Source of the DNA: Bugula neritina
Taxonomy: Eukaryota > Bryozoa > Gymnolaemata > Cheilostomatida > Bugulidae
DNA length: 64,000 nt
Direction: 5' to 3'
NCBI GenBank assembly: GCA_964035545.1
Contig: CAXIUT010000183.1
Span: forward strand, 1,302,001 to 1,366,000
The notes under the pieces were generated by a model. That model saw only the letters and a list, made by a program, of their open reading frames with translations, was not told where the DNA came from and did no database searches. Every line of letters begins with the position of its first letter. The first letter of the stretch is position 1. Shown piece after piece: positions 1 to 17,009 of the stretch. The translations under genes and the position numbers were made by a program.

Positions 1-440
1 CATACTGAAATACACTGTGACATCCTGAAATATACTGCAACATTCTGAAATACACTGCTACATACTGAAATATACTGCAACATACTGCAACATACTGAAA
101 TACACTGCAACATACTACAACATACTGAAATACGCTGCAACACATTGAAATATACTGCAACATACCTAAATATACGGTAATATACCGAAATATACTGTAA
201 CGCATTGCAAAATAATGCAACATACTGAAATACACTGCGACACACTGAAATACGCTGCAAAATACTACAACATACTGAAATAAACTGTAACACATTGAAA
301 TACACTGCAAAACATTGAAAAATAATGCAATATACTGAAATATACTGTAACACACTGAAATATACTGCAACATACTGAAATACACTGTAACATACTGAAA
401 TATACTGTAACATACTGCAACATACTGAAATACACTGTAA

Positions 441-460
441 CATACTGAGATACACTGCCG
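441..460 (+). repeat. Diagnostic marker monomer CATACTGAGATACACTGCCG (first of 11)
   Basis: A rare monomer with two substitutions from consensus, useful as a ruler. I find it starting at 441, 4358, 7426, 11876 and 17254 in the first block, and at 44678, 48605, 51672, 56122, 61500 and 61849 in the last. Spacings are 3917, 3068, 4450, 5378 and then 3927, 3067, 4450, 5378, 349. It is absent from 17274 to 44677. At 7426 and 51672 it carries an extra T-to-G change that creates CGGCCG. Confidence 0.88.
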
Positions 461-2187
461 CATACTGCAACATATTGACCTACACTGCAACACATTGAAA
501 TATATTGCAACTTATCGAATATATGGAAAACTACTGAAATTTACTGTAACGCATTGAAAAAGACTGCAACATACTGAAATATATTGCGACACATTGCAAT
601 ATACTGTTATATACTGAAAAATGCTGTATCACACTGAAATATACTGCAATTCGCTGAAATATACTGCAACATACTGAAATACACCGCAACATCCTACAAC
701 ATACTAAAATACACTGTAACATTTCGAAATACACTGCAACACATTGAATTATACTGCAACATAACGAAATATATGGTAAACTACTGAAATATATTTTAAC
801 AAATTGAAAAATACTGCAACATACTGAAATATACTGTAGCACACTGAAGTATACTGCAACATACTGAAATACACTGTAACATACTGAAATATACTGCAAC
901 ATACTGAAATACACTGCTACATACTGAAATATACTGCAACGTACTGCAACATACTGCAGCATACTGAAATACACTGCGACACACTGAAATACGCTGCAAA
1001 ATACTACAACATACTGAAATAAACTGTAACATGTTGAAATACACTGCAACACATTGAAAAATACTGCAACATACTGAAATATACTGTAACACACTGAAAT
1101 ATACTGCAACATACTGAAATACACTGTAACATACTGAAATATACTGCAACATACTGAAATACACTGCTACATACTGAAATATACTGCAACATACTGCAAT
1201 ACACTGTAAAATACTGAAATACACTGCAACATACTACAACATATTGAAATACACTGCAACACATTGAAATACACTGCAACTTATCGAATATATGGAAAAC
1301 TACTGAAATATACTGTAACGCATTGAAAAAGACTGCAACATACTGAAATATATTGCGACACATTGCAATATACTGTAATATACTGAAAAATGCTGTATCA
1401 CACTGAAATATACTGCAATTCGCTGAAATATACTGCAACATACTGAAATACACCGCAACATCCTACAACATACTAAAATACACTGTAACATTTCGAAATA
1501 CACTGCAACACATTGAATTATACTGCAACATAACGAAATATATGGTAAACTACTGAAATATATTTTAACAAATTGAAAAATACTGCAACATACTGAAATA
1601 TACTGTAACACACTGAAGTATACTGCAACATACTGAAATACACTGTAACATACTGAAATATACTGCAACATACTGAAATACACTGCTACATACTGAAACA
1701 TACTGCAACGTACTGCAACATACTGCAGCATACTGAAATACACTGTAACATACTGAAATACACTGCAACATACTACCACATATTGAAATACACTGCAACA
1801 CATTGAAATGTACTGCAACATACCGAAATATATGGTAAACTACTAAAATATACTGTAACACATTGAAAAATACTGCAACATACTGAAGTATACTGCGACA
1901 CCTAGCAATATACTGTAACATACTGAAATATGCTCTAGCACACTGAAATACAATGCAACTTACTGAAATATACTGCAACATACTGAAATACACTGCAACA
2001 TCCTACAATATGCTGAAATACACAGTAACATATTGAAATACACTGCAACATATTGAAATATACTGCAACACATTGAAATATACTGCGACATACCTAAATA
2101 TACGGTAATATACTGAAATATACTGTAACACATTGAAAAATACTGCAACATACTGAAATATACTGTAACACACCGAAATATACTGCA

Positions 2188-5100
2188 ACATACTGAAATA
2201 CACTGTAACATACTGAAATACACTGCTACATACTGAAATATACTGCAACATACTGCAACATACTGAAATACACAGTAACATACTGAAATAAACTGCAACA
2301 TACTGAAATACACTGCTACATACTGAAATATGCTGCAACATACTGCAACATACTGAAATAAACTGCAACATACTACAACATATTGAAATACACTGCAACA
2401 CATTGAAATATACTGCATCATACCTAAATATACGGTAATATACTGAAATTCACTGTAACGCATTGCAAAATACTGCAACATACTGAAATTCACTGCGACA
2501 CACTGAAATACGCTGCAAAATACTACAACATACTGAAATAAACTGTAACATATTGAAATATACTGCAACACATTGAAAAATACTGCAACATACTGAAATT
2601 TACTGTAACACACTGAAATATACTGCAACATACTGAAATACACTGTAACATACTGAAATATACTGCAACATACTGAAATACACTGCTACATACTGAAATA
2701 TACTGCAACATACTGCAACATACTGCAATACACTGTAACATACTGAAATACACTGCAACATACTACAACATATTGAAATACACTGCAACACATTGAAATA
2801 CACTGCAACTTACCGAATATATGGTAAACTACTGAAATATACTGTAACGCATTGAAAAATACTGCAACATACTGAAATATATTGCGACACATTGCAATAT
2901 ACTGTAACATACTGAAAAATGCTGTAGCACACTGAAATATACTGCAATTCACTGAAATATACTGCAACATACTGAAATACACCGCAACATCCTACAACAT
3001 ACTGAAATACTTTGTAACATATTGAAATACACTGCAACACATTGAAATATACTGCAACATAACGAAATATATGGTAAACTAATGAAATATATTTTAACAC
3101 ATTGAAAAATACTGCAACATACTGAAATATATTTTAACACATTGAAAAATACTGCAACATACTGAAATACACTGCAACACATTGAAATATACTGCAACAT
3201 ACCGAAATATATGGTAAACTACTGAAATATACTGTAACACATTGAAAAATACTGCAACATACTGAAATACACTGTAACATACTGAAATAAACTGCAACAT
3301 ACTACAACATATTGAAATACACTGCAACAAATTGAAATATACTGCAACATACCTAAATATACGGTAATATACTGAAATTCACTGTAACGCATTGCAAAAT
3401 ACTGCAACATACTGAAATTCACTGCGACACACTGAAATACGCTGCAAAATACTACAACATACTGAAATAAACTGTAACATATTGAAATACACTGCAACAC
3501 ATTGAAATATACTGCAACATAACAAAATATATGGTAAACTACTGAAATAGACTTTAACACATTGAAAAATACTGCAACATACTGAAATACACTGTAACAT
3601 ACTGAAATATACTGCAACATACTGAAATACACTGCTACATACTGAAATATACTGCAACGTACTGCAACATACTCCAGCATACTGAAATACACTGTAACAT
3701 ACTGAAATACACTGTAACATAATGAAGTACACTGCAACACATTGAAATATACTGCAACATGCCAAAATATATGGTAAACAACTGAAATATACTTTAACAC
3801 ATTGAAAAATACTGCAACATACTGAAATATACTGCGACACTTTGCAATATACTGTAACATACCGAAATATGCTCTAGCACACTGAAATACACTGCAACTC
3901 ACTGAAATATACTGCAACATACTGAAATACACTGTGACATCTTGAAATATACTGCAACATTCTGAAATACACTGCTACATACTGAAATATACTGCAACAT
4001 ACTGCAACATACTGAAATACACTGCAACATACTACAACATACTGAAATACGCTGCAACACATTGAAATATACTGCAACATACCTAAATATACGGTAATAT
4101 ACCGAAATATACTGTAACGCATTGCAAAATAATGCAACATACTGAAATACACTGCGACACACTGAAATACGCTGCAAAATACTACAACATACTGAAATAA
4201 ACTGTAACACATTGAAATACACTGCAAAACATTGAAAAATAATGCAATATACTGAAATATACTGTAACACACTGAAATATACTGCAACATACTGAAATAC
4301 ACTGTAACATACTGAAATATACTGTAACATACTGCAACATACTGAAATACACTGTAACATACTGAGATACACTGCCGCATACTGCACCATATTGACCTAC
4401 ACTGCAACACATTGAAATATATTGCAACTTATCGAATATATGGAAAACTACTGAAATTTACTGTAACGCATTGAAAAAGACTGCAACATACTGAAATATA
4501 TTGCGACACATTGCAATATACTGTAATATACTGAAAAATGCTGTATCACACTGAAATATACTGCAATTCGCTGAAATATACTGCAACATACTGAAATACA
4601 CCGCAACATCCTACAACATACTAAAATACACTGTAACATTTTGAAATACACTGCAACACATTGAATTATACTGCAACATAACGAAATATATGGTAAACTA
4701 CTGAAATATATTTTAACAAATTGAAAAATACTGCAACATACTGAAATATACTGTAGCACACTGAAGTATACTGCAACATACTGAAATACACTGTAACATA
4801 CTGAAATATACTGCAACATACTGAAATACACTGCTACATACTGAAATATACTGCAACGTACTGCAACATACTGCAGCATACTGAAATACACTGTAACATA
4901 CTGAAATACACTGCAACATACTACCACATATTGAAATACACTGCAACACATTGAAATGTACTGCAACATACCGAAACATATGGTAAACTACTAAAATATA
5001 CTGTAACACATTGAAAAATACTGCAACATACTGAAATATACTGCGACACCTAGCAATATACTGTAACATACTGAAATATGCTCTAGCACACTGAAATACA

Positions 5101-8100
5101 ATGCAACTTACTGAAATATACTGCAACATACTGAAATACACTGCAACATCCTACAATATGCTGAAATACACAGTAACATATTGAAATACACTGCAACACT
5201 TTGAAATATACTGCAACATACCGAAATATATGGTAAACTACTGCAACATACTACAACATACTGAAATACACTGTAACATACTGAAATACACTGCTACATA
5301 CTGAAATATACTGCAACATACTGCAACATACTGAAATACACAGTAACATACTGAAATAAACTGCAACATACTGAAATACACTGCTACATACTGAAATATG
5401 CTGCAACATACTGCAACATACTGAAATAAACTGCAACATACTACAACATATTGAAATACACTGCAACACATTGAAATATACTGCATCATACCTCAATATA
5501 CGGTAATATACTGAAATTCACTGTAACGCATTGCAAAATACTGCAACATACTGAAATTCACTGCGACACACTGAAATACGCTGCAAAATACTACAACATA
5601 CTGAAATAAACTGTAACATATTGAAATACACTGCAACACATTGAAAAATACTGCAACATACTGAAATTTACTGTAACACACTGAAATATACTGCAACATA
5701 CTGAAATACACTGCAACATACTGAAATATACTGCAACATACTGAAATACACTGCTACATACTGAAATATACTGCAACATACTGCAACATACTGCAATACA
5801 CTGTAACATACTGAAATACACTGCAACATACTACAACATATTGAAATACACTGCAACACATTGAAATACACTGCAACTTACCGAATATATGGTAAACTAC
5901 TGAAATATACTGTAACGCATTGAAAAATACTGCAACATACTGAAATATATTGCGACACATTGCAATATACTGTAACATACTGAAAAATGCTGTAGCACAC
6001 TGAAATATACTGCAATTCACTGAAATATACTGCAACATACTGAAATACACCGCAACATCCTACAACATACTGAAATACTTTGTAACATATTGAAATACAC
6101 TGCAACACATTGAAATATACTGCAACATAACGAAATATATGGTAAACTAATGAAATATATTTTAACACATTGAAAAATACTGCAACATACTGAAATATAT
6201 TTTAACACATTGAAAAATACTGCAACATACTGAAATACACTGCAACACATTGAAATATACTGCAACATACCGAAATATATGGTAAACTACTGAAATATAC
6301 TGTAACACATTGAAAAATACTGCAACATACTGAAATACACTGTAACATACTGAAATAAACTGCAACATACTACAACATATTGAAATACACTGCAACAAAT
6401 TGAAATATACTGCAACATACCTAAATATACGGTAATATACTGAAATTCACTGTAACGCATTGCAAAATACTGCAACATACTGAAATTCACTGCGACACAC
6501 TGAAATACGCTGCAAAATACTACAACATACTGAAATAAACTGTAACATATTGAAATACACTGCAACACATTGAAATATACTGCAACATAACAAAATATAT
6601 GGTAAACTACTGAAATAGACTTTAACACATTGAAAAATACTGCAACATACTGAAATACACTGTAACATACTGAAATATACTGCAACATACTGAAATACAC
6701 TGCTACATACTGAAATATACTGCAACGTACTGCAACATACTCCAGCATACTGAAATACACTGTAACATACTGAAATACACTGTAACATAATGAAGTACAC
6801 TGCAACACATTGAAATATACTGCAACATGCCAAAATATATGGTAAACAACTGAAATATACTTTAACACATTGAAAAATACTGCAACATACTGAAATATAC
6901 TGCGACACTTTGCAATATACTGTAACATACCGAAATATGCTCTAGCACACTGAAATACACTGCAACTCACTGAAATATACTGCAACATACTGAAATACAC
7001 TGTGACATCCTGAAATATACTGCAACATTCTGAAATACACTGCTACATACTGAAATATACTGCAACATACTGCAACATACTGAAATACACTGCAACATAC
7101 TACAACATACTGAAATACGCTGCAACACATTGAAATATACTGCAACATACCTAAATATACGGTAATATACCGAAATATACTGTAACGCATTGCAAAATAA
7201 TGCAACATACTGAAATACACTGCGACACACTGAAATACGCTGCAAAATACTACAACATACTGAAATAAACTGTAACACATTGAAATACACTGCAAAACAT
7301 TGAAAAATAATGCAATATACTGAAATATACTGTAACACACTGAAATATACTGCAACATACTGAAATACACTGTAACATACTGAAATATACTGTAACATAC
7401 TGCAACATACTGAAATACACTGTAACATACTGAGATACACGGCCGCATACTGCAACATATTGACCTACACTGCAACACATTGAAATATATTGCAACTTAT
7501 CGAATATATGGAAAACTACTGAAATTTACTGTAACGCATTGAAAAAGACTGCAACATACTGAAATATATTGCGACACATTGCAATATACTGTAATATACT
7601 GAAAAATGCTGTATCACACTGAAATATACTGCAATTCGCTGAAATATACTGCAACATACTGAAATACACCGCAACATCCTACAACATACTAAAATACACT
7701 GTAACATTTCGAAATACACTGCAACACATTGAATTATACTGCAACATAACGAAATATATGGTAAACTACTGAAATATATTTTAACAAATTGAAAAATACT
7801 GCAACATACTGAAATATACTGTAGCACACTGAAGTATACTGCAACATACTGAAATACACTGTAACATACTGAAATATACTGCAACATACTGAAATACACT
7901 GCTACATACTGAAATATACTGCAACGTACTGCAACATACTGCAGCATACTGAAATACACTGTAACATACTGGAATACACTGCAACATACTACCACATATT
8001 GAAATACACTGCAACACATTGAAATGTACTGCAACATACCGAAACATATGGTAAACTACTAAAATATACTGTAACACATTGAAAAATACTGCAACATACT

Positions 8101-8323
8101 GAAATATACTGCGACACCTAGCAATATACTGTAACATACTGAAATATGCTCTAGCACACTGAAATACAATGCAACTTACTGAAATATACTGCAACATACT
8201 GAAATACACTGCAACATCCTACAATATGCTGAAATACACAGTAACATATTGAAATACACTGCAACACTTTGAAATATACTGCAACATACCGAAATATATG
8301 GTAAACTACTGCAACATACTACA
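2188..8323 (+). repeat. Tandem higher-order pair, 3068-bp unit
   Basis: Two adjacent copies, 2188-5255 and 5256-8323, align at a constant offset of 3068 bp through many diagnostic variants, such as the 9-mer CTTACCGAA and TATATTTTAA monomers. At the left edge copy 1 is preceded by CACACCGAAA and copy 2 by CATACTACAA, which locates the junction to within about 30 bp. The same pair recurs in block A' at about 46435-52569 with period 3067, one base shorter because of the deletion at 48741. Confidence 0.85.
2809..2817 (+). repeat. Register-shifting 9-mer CTTACCGAA (example)
   Basis: Here a monomer half is 9 instead of 10 bp: CTTACCGAA is followed directly by TATATGGTAA, where other monomers have CATACCGAAA-TATATGGTAA. 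The same 9-mer recurs at about 5877, 10327, 31733, 32193 and 32683, and the sister form CTTATCGAA at about 511, 4430 and 30272. Each moves the 10-bp register by one base. Confidence 0.85.
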
Positions 8324-8964
8324 ACATACTGAAATACACTGCAACACATTGAAATATACTGCGACATACCTAAATATACGGTAATATACTGAAATATACT
8401 GTAACACATTGAAAAATACTGCAACATACTGAAATATACTGTAACACACCGAAATATACTGCAACATACTGAAATACACTGTAACATACTGAAATACACT
8501 GCTACATACTGAAATATACTGCAACATACTGCAAGACACTGAAATACACAGTAACATACTGAAATAAACTGCAACATACTACAACATATTGAAATACACT
8601 GCAACACATTGAAATATACTGCAACATACCTAAATATACGGTAATATACTGAAATTCACTGTAACGCATTGCAAAATACTGCAACATACTGAAATTCACT
8701 GCGACACACTGAAATACGCTGCAAAATACTACAACATACTGAAATAAACTGTAACGTGTTGAAATACACTGCAACACATTGAAAAATACTGCAACATACT
8801 GAAATATACTGTAACACACTGAAATATACTGCAACATACTGAAATACACTGTAACATACTGAAATATACTGCAACATACTGAAATACACTGCTACATACT
8901 GAAATATACTGCAACATACTGCAACATACTGCAATACACTGTAAAATACTGAAATACACTGCAA

Positions 8965-8977
8965 CATACTACTACAA
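8965..8977 (+). repeat. Register-shifting 13-mer CATACTACTACAA (example)
   Basis: An extra TAC makes this monomer half 13 bp instead of 10 (CATACTACAA elsewhere). It recurs at about 13415, 18803, 22250, 31681, 34381, 37081, 53211, 57661 and 63390, always followed by CATATCGAAA. It adds three bases to the register and offsets three of the 9-mers. Confidence 0.85.
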
Positions 8978-9590
8978 CATATCGAAATACACTGCAACAC
9001 ATTGAAATACACTGCAACTTACCGAATATATGGTAAACTACTGAAATATACTGTAACGCATTGAAAAGTACTGCAACATACTGAAATATATTGCGACACA
9101 TTGCAATAAACTGTAACATACTGAAAAATGCTGTAGCACACTGAAATACACTGCCATTCACTGAAATATACTGCAACATACTGAAATACACCGCAACATC
9201 CTACAACATACTGAAGTACACTGTAACATATTGAAATACACTGCAACACATTGAAATATACTGCAACATACCGAAATATATCGTAAACTACTGAAATATA
9301 CTGTAACACATTGAAAAAAACTGCAACATACTGAAATATACTGTAACAAACCGAAATATACTGCAACATACTGAAATACACTGTAACATACTGAAATATA
9401 CTGTAACATACTGAAATACACTGCTACATACTGAAATATGCTGCAACATACTGCAACATACTGAAATAAACTGCAACATACTACAACATATTGAAATACA
9501 CTGCAACACATTGAAATATACTGCAACATACCTAAATATACGGTAATATACTGAAATTCACTGTAACGCATTGCAAAATACTGCAACATA

Positions 9591-10250
9591 CTGAAATTCA
9601 CTGCGACACACTGAAATACGCTGCAAAATACTACAACATACTGAAATAAACTGTAACATATTGAAATACACTGCAACACATTGAAAGATACTGCAACATA
9701 CTGAAATTTACTGTAACACACTGAAATATACTGCAACATACTGAAATACACTGTAACATACTGAAATATACTGCAACATACTGAAATACACTGCTACATA
9801 CTGAAATTCACTGCGACACACTGAAATACGCTGCAAAATACTACAACATACTGAAATAAACTGTAACATATTGAAATACACTGCAACACATTGAAAGATA
9901 CTGCAACATACTGAAATTTACTGTAACACACTGAAATATACTGCAACATACTGAAATACACTGTAACATACTGAAATATACTGCAACATACTGAAATACA
10001 CTGCTACATACTGAAATATACTGCAATACACTGTAACATACTGAAATACGCTGCAAAATACTACAACATACTGAAATAAACTGTAACATATTGAAATACA
10101 CTGCAACACATTGAAAGATACTGCAACATACTGAAATTTACTGTAACACACTGAAATATACTGCAACATGCTGAAATACACTGTAACATACTGAAATATA
10201 CTGCAACATACTGAAATACACTGCAACATACTGCAACATACTGCAATACA
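9591..10250 (+). repeat. Local triplication of a 210/220-bp segment
   Basis: The segment CTGAAATACGCTGCAAAATA and what follows it recurs at 9611, 9821 and 10041, spacings of 210 and 220 bp. The third copy has a shortened lead-in, joined to CTGCAATACACTGTAACATA. The homologous position at about 14050 has a single copy, which explains the 410-bp length difference between neighbouring units. Block A' has the same three copies at 53857, 54067 and 54287. Confidence 0.82.
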
Positions 10251-13200
10251 CTGTAACATACTGAAATACACTGCAACATACTACAACATATTGAAATACA
10301 CTGCAACACATTGAAATACACTGCAACTTACCGAATATATGGTAAACTACTGAAATATACTGTAACGCATTGAAAAATACTGCAACATACTGAAATATAT
10401 TGCGACACATTGCAATATACTGTAACATACTGAAAAATGCTGTAGCACACTGAAATATACTGCAATTCACTGAAATATACTGCAACATACTGAAATACAC
10501 CGCAACATCCTACAACATACTGAAATACTTTGTAACATATTGAAATACACTGCAACACATTGAAATATACTGCAACATAACGAAATATATGGTAAACTAA
10601 TGAAATATATTTTAACACATTGAAAAATACTGCAACATACTGAAATATGTTTTAACACATTGAAAAATACTGCAACATACTGAAATACACTGCAACACAT
10701 TGAAATATACTGCAACATACCGAAATATATGGTAAACTACTGAAATATACTGTAACACATTGAAAAATACTGCAACATACTGAAATACACTGTAACATAC
10801 TGAAATAAACTGCAACATACTACAACATATTGAAATACACTGCAACAAATTGAAATATACTGCAACATACCTAAATATACGGTAATATACTGAAAGTCAC
10901 TGTAACGCATTGCAAAATACTGCAACATACTGAAATTCACTGCGACACACTGAAATACGCTGCAAAATACTACAACATACTGAAATAAACTGTAACATAT
11001 TGAAATACACTGCAACACATTGAAATATACTGCAACATAACAAAATATATGGTAAACTACTGAAATAGACTTTAACACATTGAAAAATACTGCAACATAC
11101 TGAAATACACTGTAACATACTGAAATATACTGCAACATACTGAAATACACTGCTACATACTGAAATATACTGCAACGTACTGCAACATACTCCAGCATAC
11201 TGAAATACACTGTAACATACTGAAATACACTGTAACATAATGAAGTACACTGCAACACATTGAAATATACTGCAACATGCCAAAATATATGGTAAACAAC
11301 TGAAATATACTTTAACACATTGAAAAATACTGCAACATACTGAAATATACTGCGACACTTTGCAATATACTGTAACATACCGAAATATGCTCTAGCACAC
11401 TGAAATACACTGCAACTCACTGAAATATACTGCAACATACTGAAATACACTGTGACATCCTGAAATATACTGCAACATTCTGAAATACACTGCTACATAC
11501 TGAAATATACTGCAACATACTGCAACATACTGAAATACACTGCAACATACTACAACATACTGAAATACGCTGCAACACATTGAAATATACTGCAACATAC
11601 CTAAATATACGGTAATATACCGAAATATACTGTAACGCATTGCAAAATAATGCAACATACTGAAATACACTGCGACACACTGAAATACGCTGCAAAATAC
11701 TACAACATACTGAAATAAACTGTAACACATTGAAATACACTGCAAAACATTGAAAAATAATGCAATATACTGAAATATACTGTAACACACTGAAATATAC
11801 TGCAACATACTGAAATACACTGTAACATACTGAAATATACTGTAACATACTGCAACATACTGAAATACACTGTAACATACTGAGATACACTGCCGCATAC
11901 TGCAACATATTGACCTACACTGCAACACATTGAAATATATTGCAACTTATCGAATATATGGAAAACTACTGAAATTTACTGTAACGCATTGAAAAAGACT
12001 GCAACATACTGAAATATATTGCGACACATTGCAATATACTGTAATATACTGAAAAATGCTGTATCACACTGAAATATACTGCAATTCGCTGAAATATACT
12101 GCAACATACTGAAATACACCGCAACATCCTACAACATACTAAAATACACTGTAACATTTCGAAATACACTGCAACACATTGAATTATACTGCAACATAAC
12201 GAAATATATGGTAAACTACTGAAATATATTTTAACAAATTGAAAAATACTGCAACATACTGAAATATACTGTAGCACACTGAAGTATACTGCAACATACT
12301 GAAATACACTGTAACATACTGAAATATACTGCAACATACTGAAATACACTGCTACATACTGAAATATACTGCAACGTACTGCAACATACTGCAGCATACT
12401 GAAATACACTGTAACATACTGAAATACACTGCAACATACTACCACATATTGAAATACACTGCAACACATTGAAATGTACTGCAACATACCGAAACATATG
12501 GTAAACTACTAAAATATACTGTAACACATTGAAAAATACTGCAACATACTGAAATATACTGCGACACCTAGCAATATACTGTAACATACTGAAATATGCT
12601 CTAGCACACTGAAATACAATGCAACTTACTGAAGTATACTGCAACATACTGAAATACACTGCAACATCCTACAATATGCTGAAATACACAGTAACATATT
12701 GAAATACACTGCAACACTTTGAAATATACTGCAACATACCGAAATATATGGTAAACTACTGCAACATACTACAACATACTGAAATACACTGCAACACATT
12801 GAAATATACTGCGACATACCTAAATATACGGTAATATACTGAAATATACTGTAACACATTGAAAAATACTGCAACATACTGAAATATACTGTAACACACC
12901 GAAATATACTGCAACATACTGAAATACACTGTAACATACTGAAATACACTGCTACATACTGAAATATACTGCAACATACTGCAAGACACTGAAATACACA
13001 GTAACATACTGAAATAAACTGCAACATACTACAACATATTGAAATACACTGCAACACATTGAAATATACTGCAACATACCTAAATATACGGTAATATACT
13101 GAAATTCACTGTAACGCATTGCAAAATACTGCAACATACTGAAATTCACTGCGACACACTGAAATACGCTGCAAAATACTACAACATACTGAAATAAACT

Positions 13201-16200
13201 GTAACGTGTTGAAATACACTGCAACACATTGAAAAATACTGCAACATACTGAAATATACTGTAACACACTGAAATATACTGCAACATACTGAAATACACT
13301 GTAACATACTGAAATATACTGCAACATACTGAAATACACTGCTACATACTGAAATATACTGCAACATACTGCAACATACTGCAATACACTGTAAAATACT
13401 GAAATACACTGCAACATACTACTACAACATATCGAAATACACTGCAACACATTGAAATACACTGCAACTTACCGAATATATGGTAAACTACTGAAATATA
13501 CTGTAACGCATTGAAAAGTACTGCAACATACTGAAATATATTGCGACACATTGCAATAAACTGTAACATACTGAAAAATGCTGTAGCACACTGAAATACA
13601 CTGCCATTCACTGAAATATACTGCAACATACTGAAATACACCGCAACATCCTACAACATACTGAAGTACACTGTAACATATTGAAATACACTGCAACACA
13701 TTGAAATATACTGCAACATACCGAAATATATCGTAAACTACTGAAATATACTGTAACACATTGAAAAAAACTGCAACATACTGAAATATACTGTAACAAA
13801 CCGAAATATACTGCAACATACTGAAATACACTGTAACATACTGAAATATACTGTAACATACTGAAATACACTGCTACATACTGAAATATGCTGCAACATA
13901 CTGCAACATACTGAAATAAACTGCAACATACTACAACATATTGAAATACACTGCAACACATTGAAATATACTGCAACATACCTAAATATACGGTAATATA
14001 CTGAAATTCACTGTAACGCATTGCAAAATACTGCAACATACTGAAATTCACTGCGACACACTGAAATACGCTGCAAAATACTACAACATACTGAAATAAA
14101 CTGTAACATATTGAAATACACTGCAACACATTGAAAGATACTGCAACATACTGAAATTTACTGTAACACACTGAAATATACTGCAACATACTGAAATACA
14201 CTGTAACATACTGAAATATACTGCAACATACTGAAATACACTGCTACATACTGAAATATACTGCAACATACTGCAACATACTGCAATACACTGTAACATA
14301 CTGAAATACACTGCAACATACTACAACATATTGAAATACACTGCAACACATTGAAATACACTGCAACTCACCGAATATATGGTAAACTACTGAAATATAC
14401 TGTAACGCATTGAAAAATACTGCAACATACTGAAATATATTGCGACACATTGCAATATACTGTAACATACTGAAAAATGCTGTAGCACACTGAAATATAC
14501 TGCAATTCACTGAAATATACTGCAACATACTGAAATACACCGCAACATCCTACAACATACTGAAATACTTTGTAACATATTGAAATACACTGCAACACAT
14601 TGAAATATACTGCAACATAACGAAATATATGGTAAACTAATGAAATATATTTTAACACATTGAAAAATACTGCAACATACTGAAATATATTTTAACACAT
14701 TGAAAAATACTGCAACATACTGAAATACACTGCAACACATTGAAATATACTGCAACATACCTAAATATACGGTAATATACTGAAATTCACTGTAACGCAT
14801 TGCAAAATACTGCAACATAATGAAATTCACTGCGACACACTGAAATACGCTGCAAAATACTACAACATACTGAAATAAACTGTAACATATTGAAATACAC
14901 TGCAACACATTGAAATATACTGCAACATAACAAAATATATGGTAAACTACTGAAATAGACTTTAACACATTGAAAAATACTGCAACATACTGAAATACAC
15001 TGTAACATACTGAAATATACTGCAACATACTGAAATACACTGCTACATACTGAAATATACTGCAACGTACTGCAACATACTCCAGCATACTGAAATACAC
15101 TGTAACATACTGAAATACACTGCAACATACTACCACATATTGAAATACACTGCAACACATTGAAATGTACTGCAACATACCGAAATATATGGTAAACTAC
15201 TAAAATATACTGTAACATATTGAAAAATACTGCAACATACTGAAATATACTGCGACACCTAGCAATATACTGTAACATACTGAAATATGCTCTAGCACAC
15301 TGAAATACAATGCAACACATTGAAATATACTGCAACATACCTAAATATACGGTAATATACTGAAATTCACTGTAACGCATTGCAAAATACTGCAACATAC
15401 TGAAATACACTGCAACATACTACCACATATTGAAATACACTGCAACATATTGAAATACACTGCAACACATTGAAAAATACTGCAACATACTGAAATATAC
15501 TGTAACACACTGAAATATACTGCAACATACTGAAATACACTGTAACATACTGAAATATACTGCAACATACTGAAATACACTGCTACATACTGAAATATAC
15601 TGCAACATACTGCAACGTACTGCAATACACTGTAACATACTGAAATACACTGCAATATACTACAACATATTGAAATACACTGCAACACATTGAAATACAC
15701 TGCAACTTACCGAATATATGGTAAACTACTGAAATATACTGTAACGCATTGAAAAATACTGCAACATACTGAAATATATTGCGACACATTGCAATATACT
15801 GTAACATACTGAAATATACTGTAACACACCGAAATATACTGCAACATACTGAAATACACTGTAACATACTGAAATATACTGCAACATACTGAAATACACT
15901 GCTACATACTGCAACATACTGCAACATACTGAAATACACTGTAACATACTGAAATAAACTGCAACATACTACAACATATTGAAATACACTGCAACACATT
16001 GAAATATACTGCTACATACCTAAATATACGGTAATATACTGAAATATACTGTAACACATTGAAAAAACTGCAACATACTGAAATACACTGCAACGCACTG
16101 AAATACACCGCAAAATACTACAACATGCTGAAATACACTGTAACATATTGAAATCCACTGCAACACATTGAAATATACTGCAACATACCGAAATATATGG

Positions 16201-17009
16201 TAAACTAATGAAATATACTGTAACACATTGAAAAATACCGCAACATACTGAAATATACTGCGACACATTGCAATATACTGTAACATATTGAAAAATGCTG
16301 TAGCACACTGAAATACACTGCAACATCCTACAACATACCTAAATATACTGTAACATATTGAAATACACTGCAAGAAATTGAAATAGACTGCAACATAACA
16401 AAATATATGGTAAACTACTGAAATAGACTTTAACACATTGAAAAATACTGCAACATACAGAAATATACTGTAACACACTGAAATATACTGCAACATACTG
16501 AAATACACTGTAACATTCTGAAACATACTGCAACATACTGAAATACACTGCTACATACTGAAATATACTGCAACATACTGCAAAATACTGCAACATACTG
16601 AAATACACTGTAACATATTGAAGTACACTGCAACACATTGAAATGTACTGCAACATGCCAAAATATATGGTAAACAACTGAAATATACTTTAACACATTG
16701 AAAAATACTGCAACATACTGAAATATACTGCGACACTTTGCAATATACTGTAACATACCGAAATATGCTCTAGCACACTGAAATACACTGCAACTCACTG
16801 AAATATACTGCAACATACTGAAATACACTGTGACATCCTGAAATATACTGCAACATTCTGAAATACACTGCTACATACTGAAATATACTGCAACATACTG
16901 CAACATACTGAAATACACTGCAACATACTACAACATACTGAAATACGCTGCAACACATTGAAATATACTGCAACATACCTAAATATACGGTAATATACCG
17001 AAATATACT

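Larger units (their letters stand above)
5761..14250 (+). repeat. Tandem higher-order pair, 4450/4040-bp unit
   Basis: Copy 1 (5761-10210) and copy 2 (10211-14250) align at offset 4450 over most of their length, for example 6447 with 10897, 8656 with 13106 and 9288 with 13738. The marker CTGCAATACACTGTAACATA lies at 5791, 10241 and 14281, giving unit lengths of 4450 and 4040. The second copy is shorter by 410 bp because it lacks the local triplication found at the end of copy 1. The corresponding pair in block A' is at about 50007-58496. Confidence 0.83.

Noticed and set aside
7440-7445. CGGCCG as a regulatory or CpG-island-like site
   Set aside because: It is a one-base variant of the CTGCCG marker monomer, shared only with 51686-51691. 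It is useful as a duplication marker and shows no sign of regulation.
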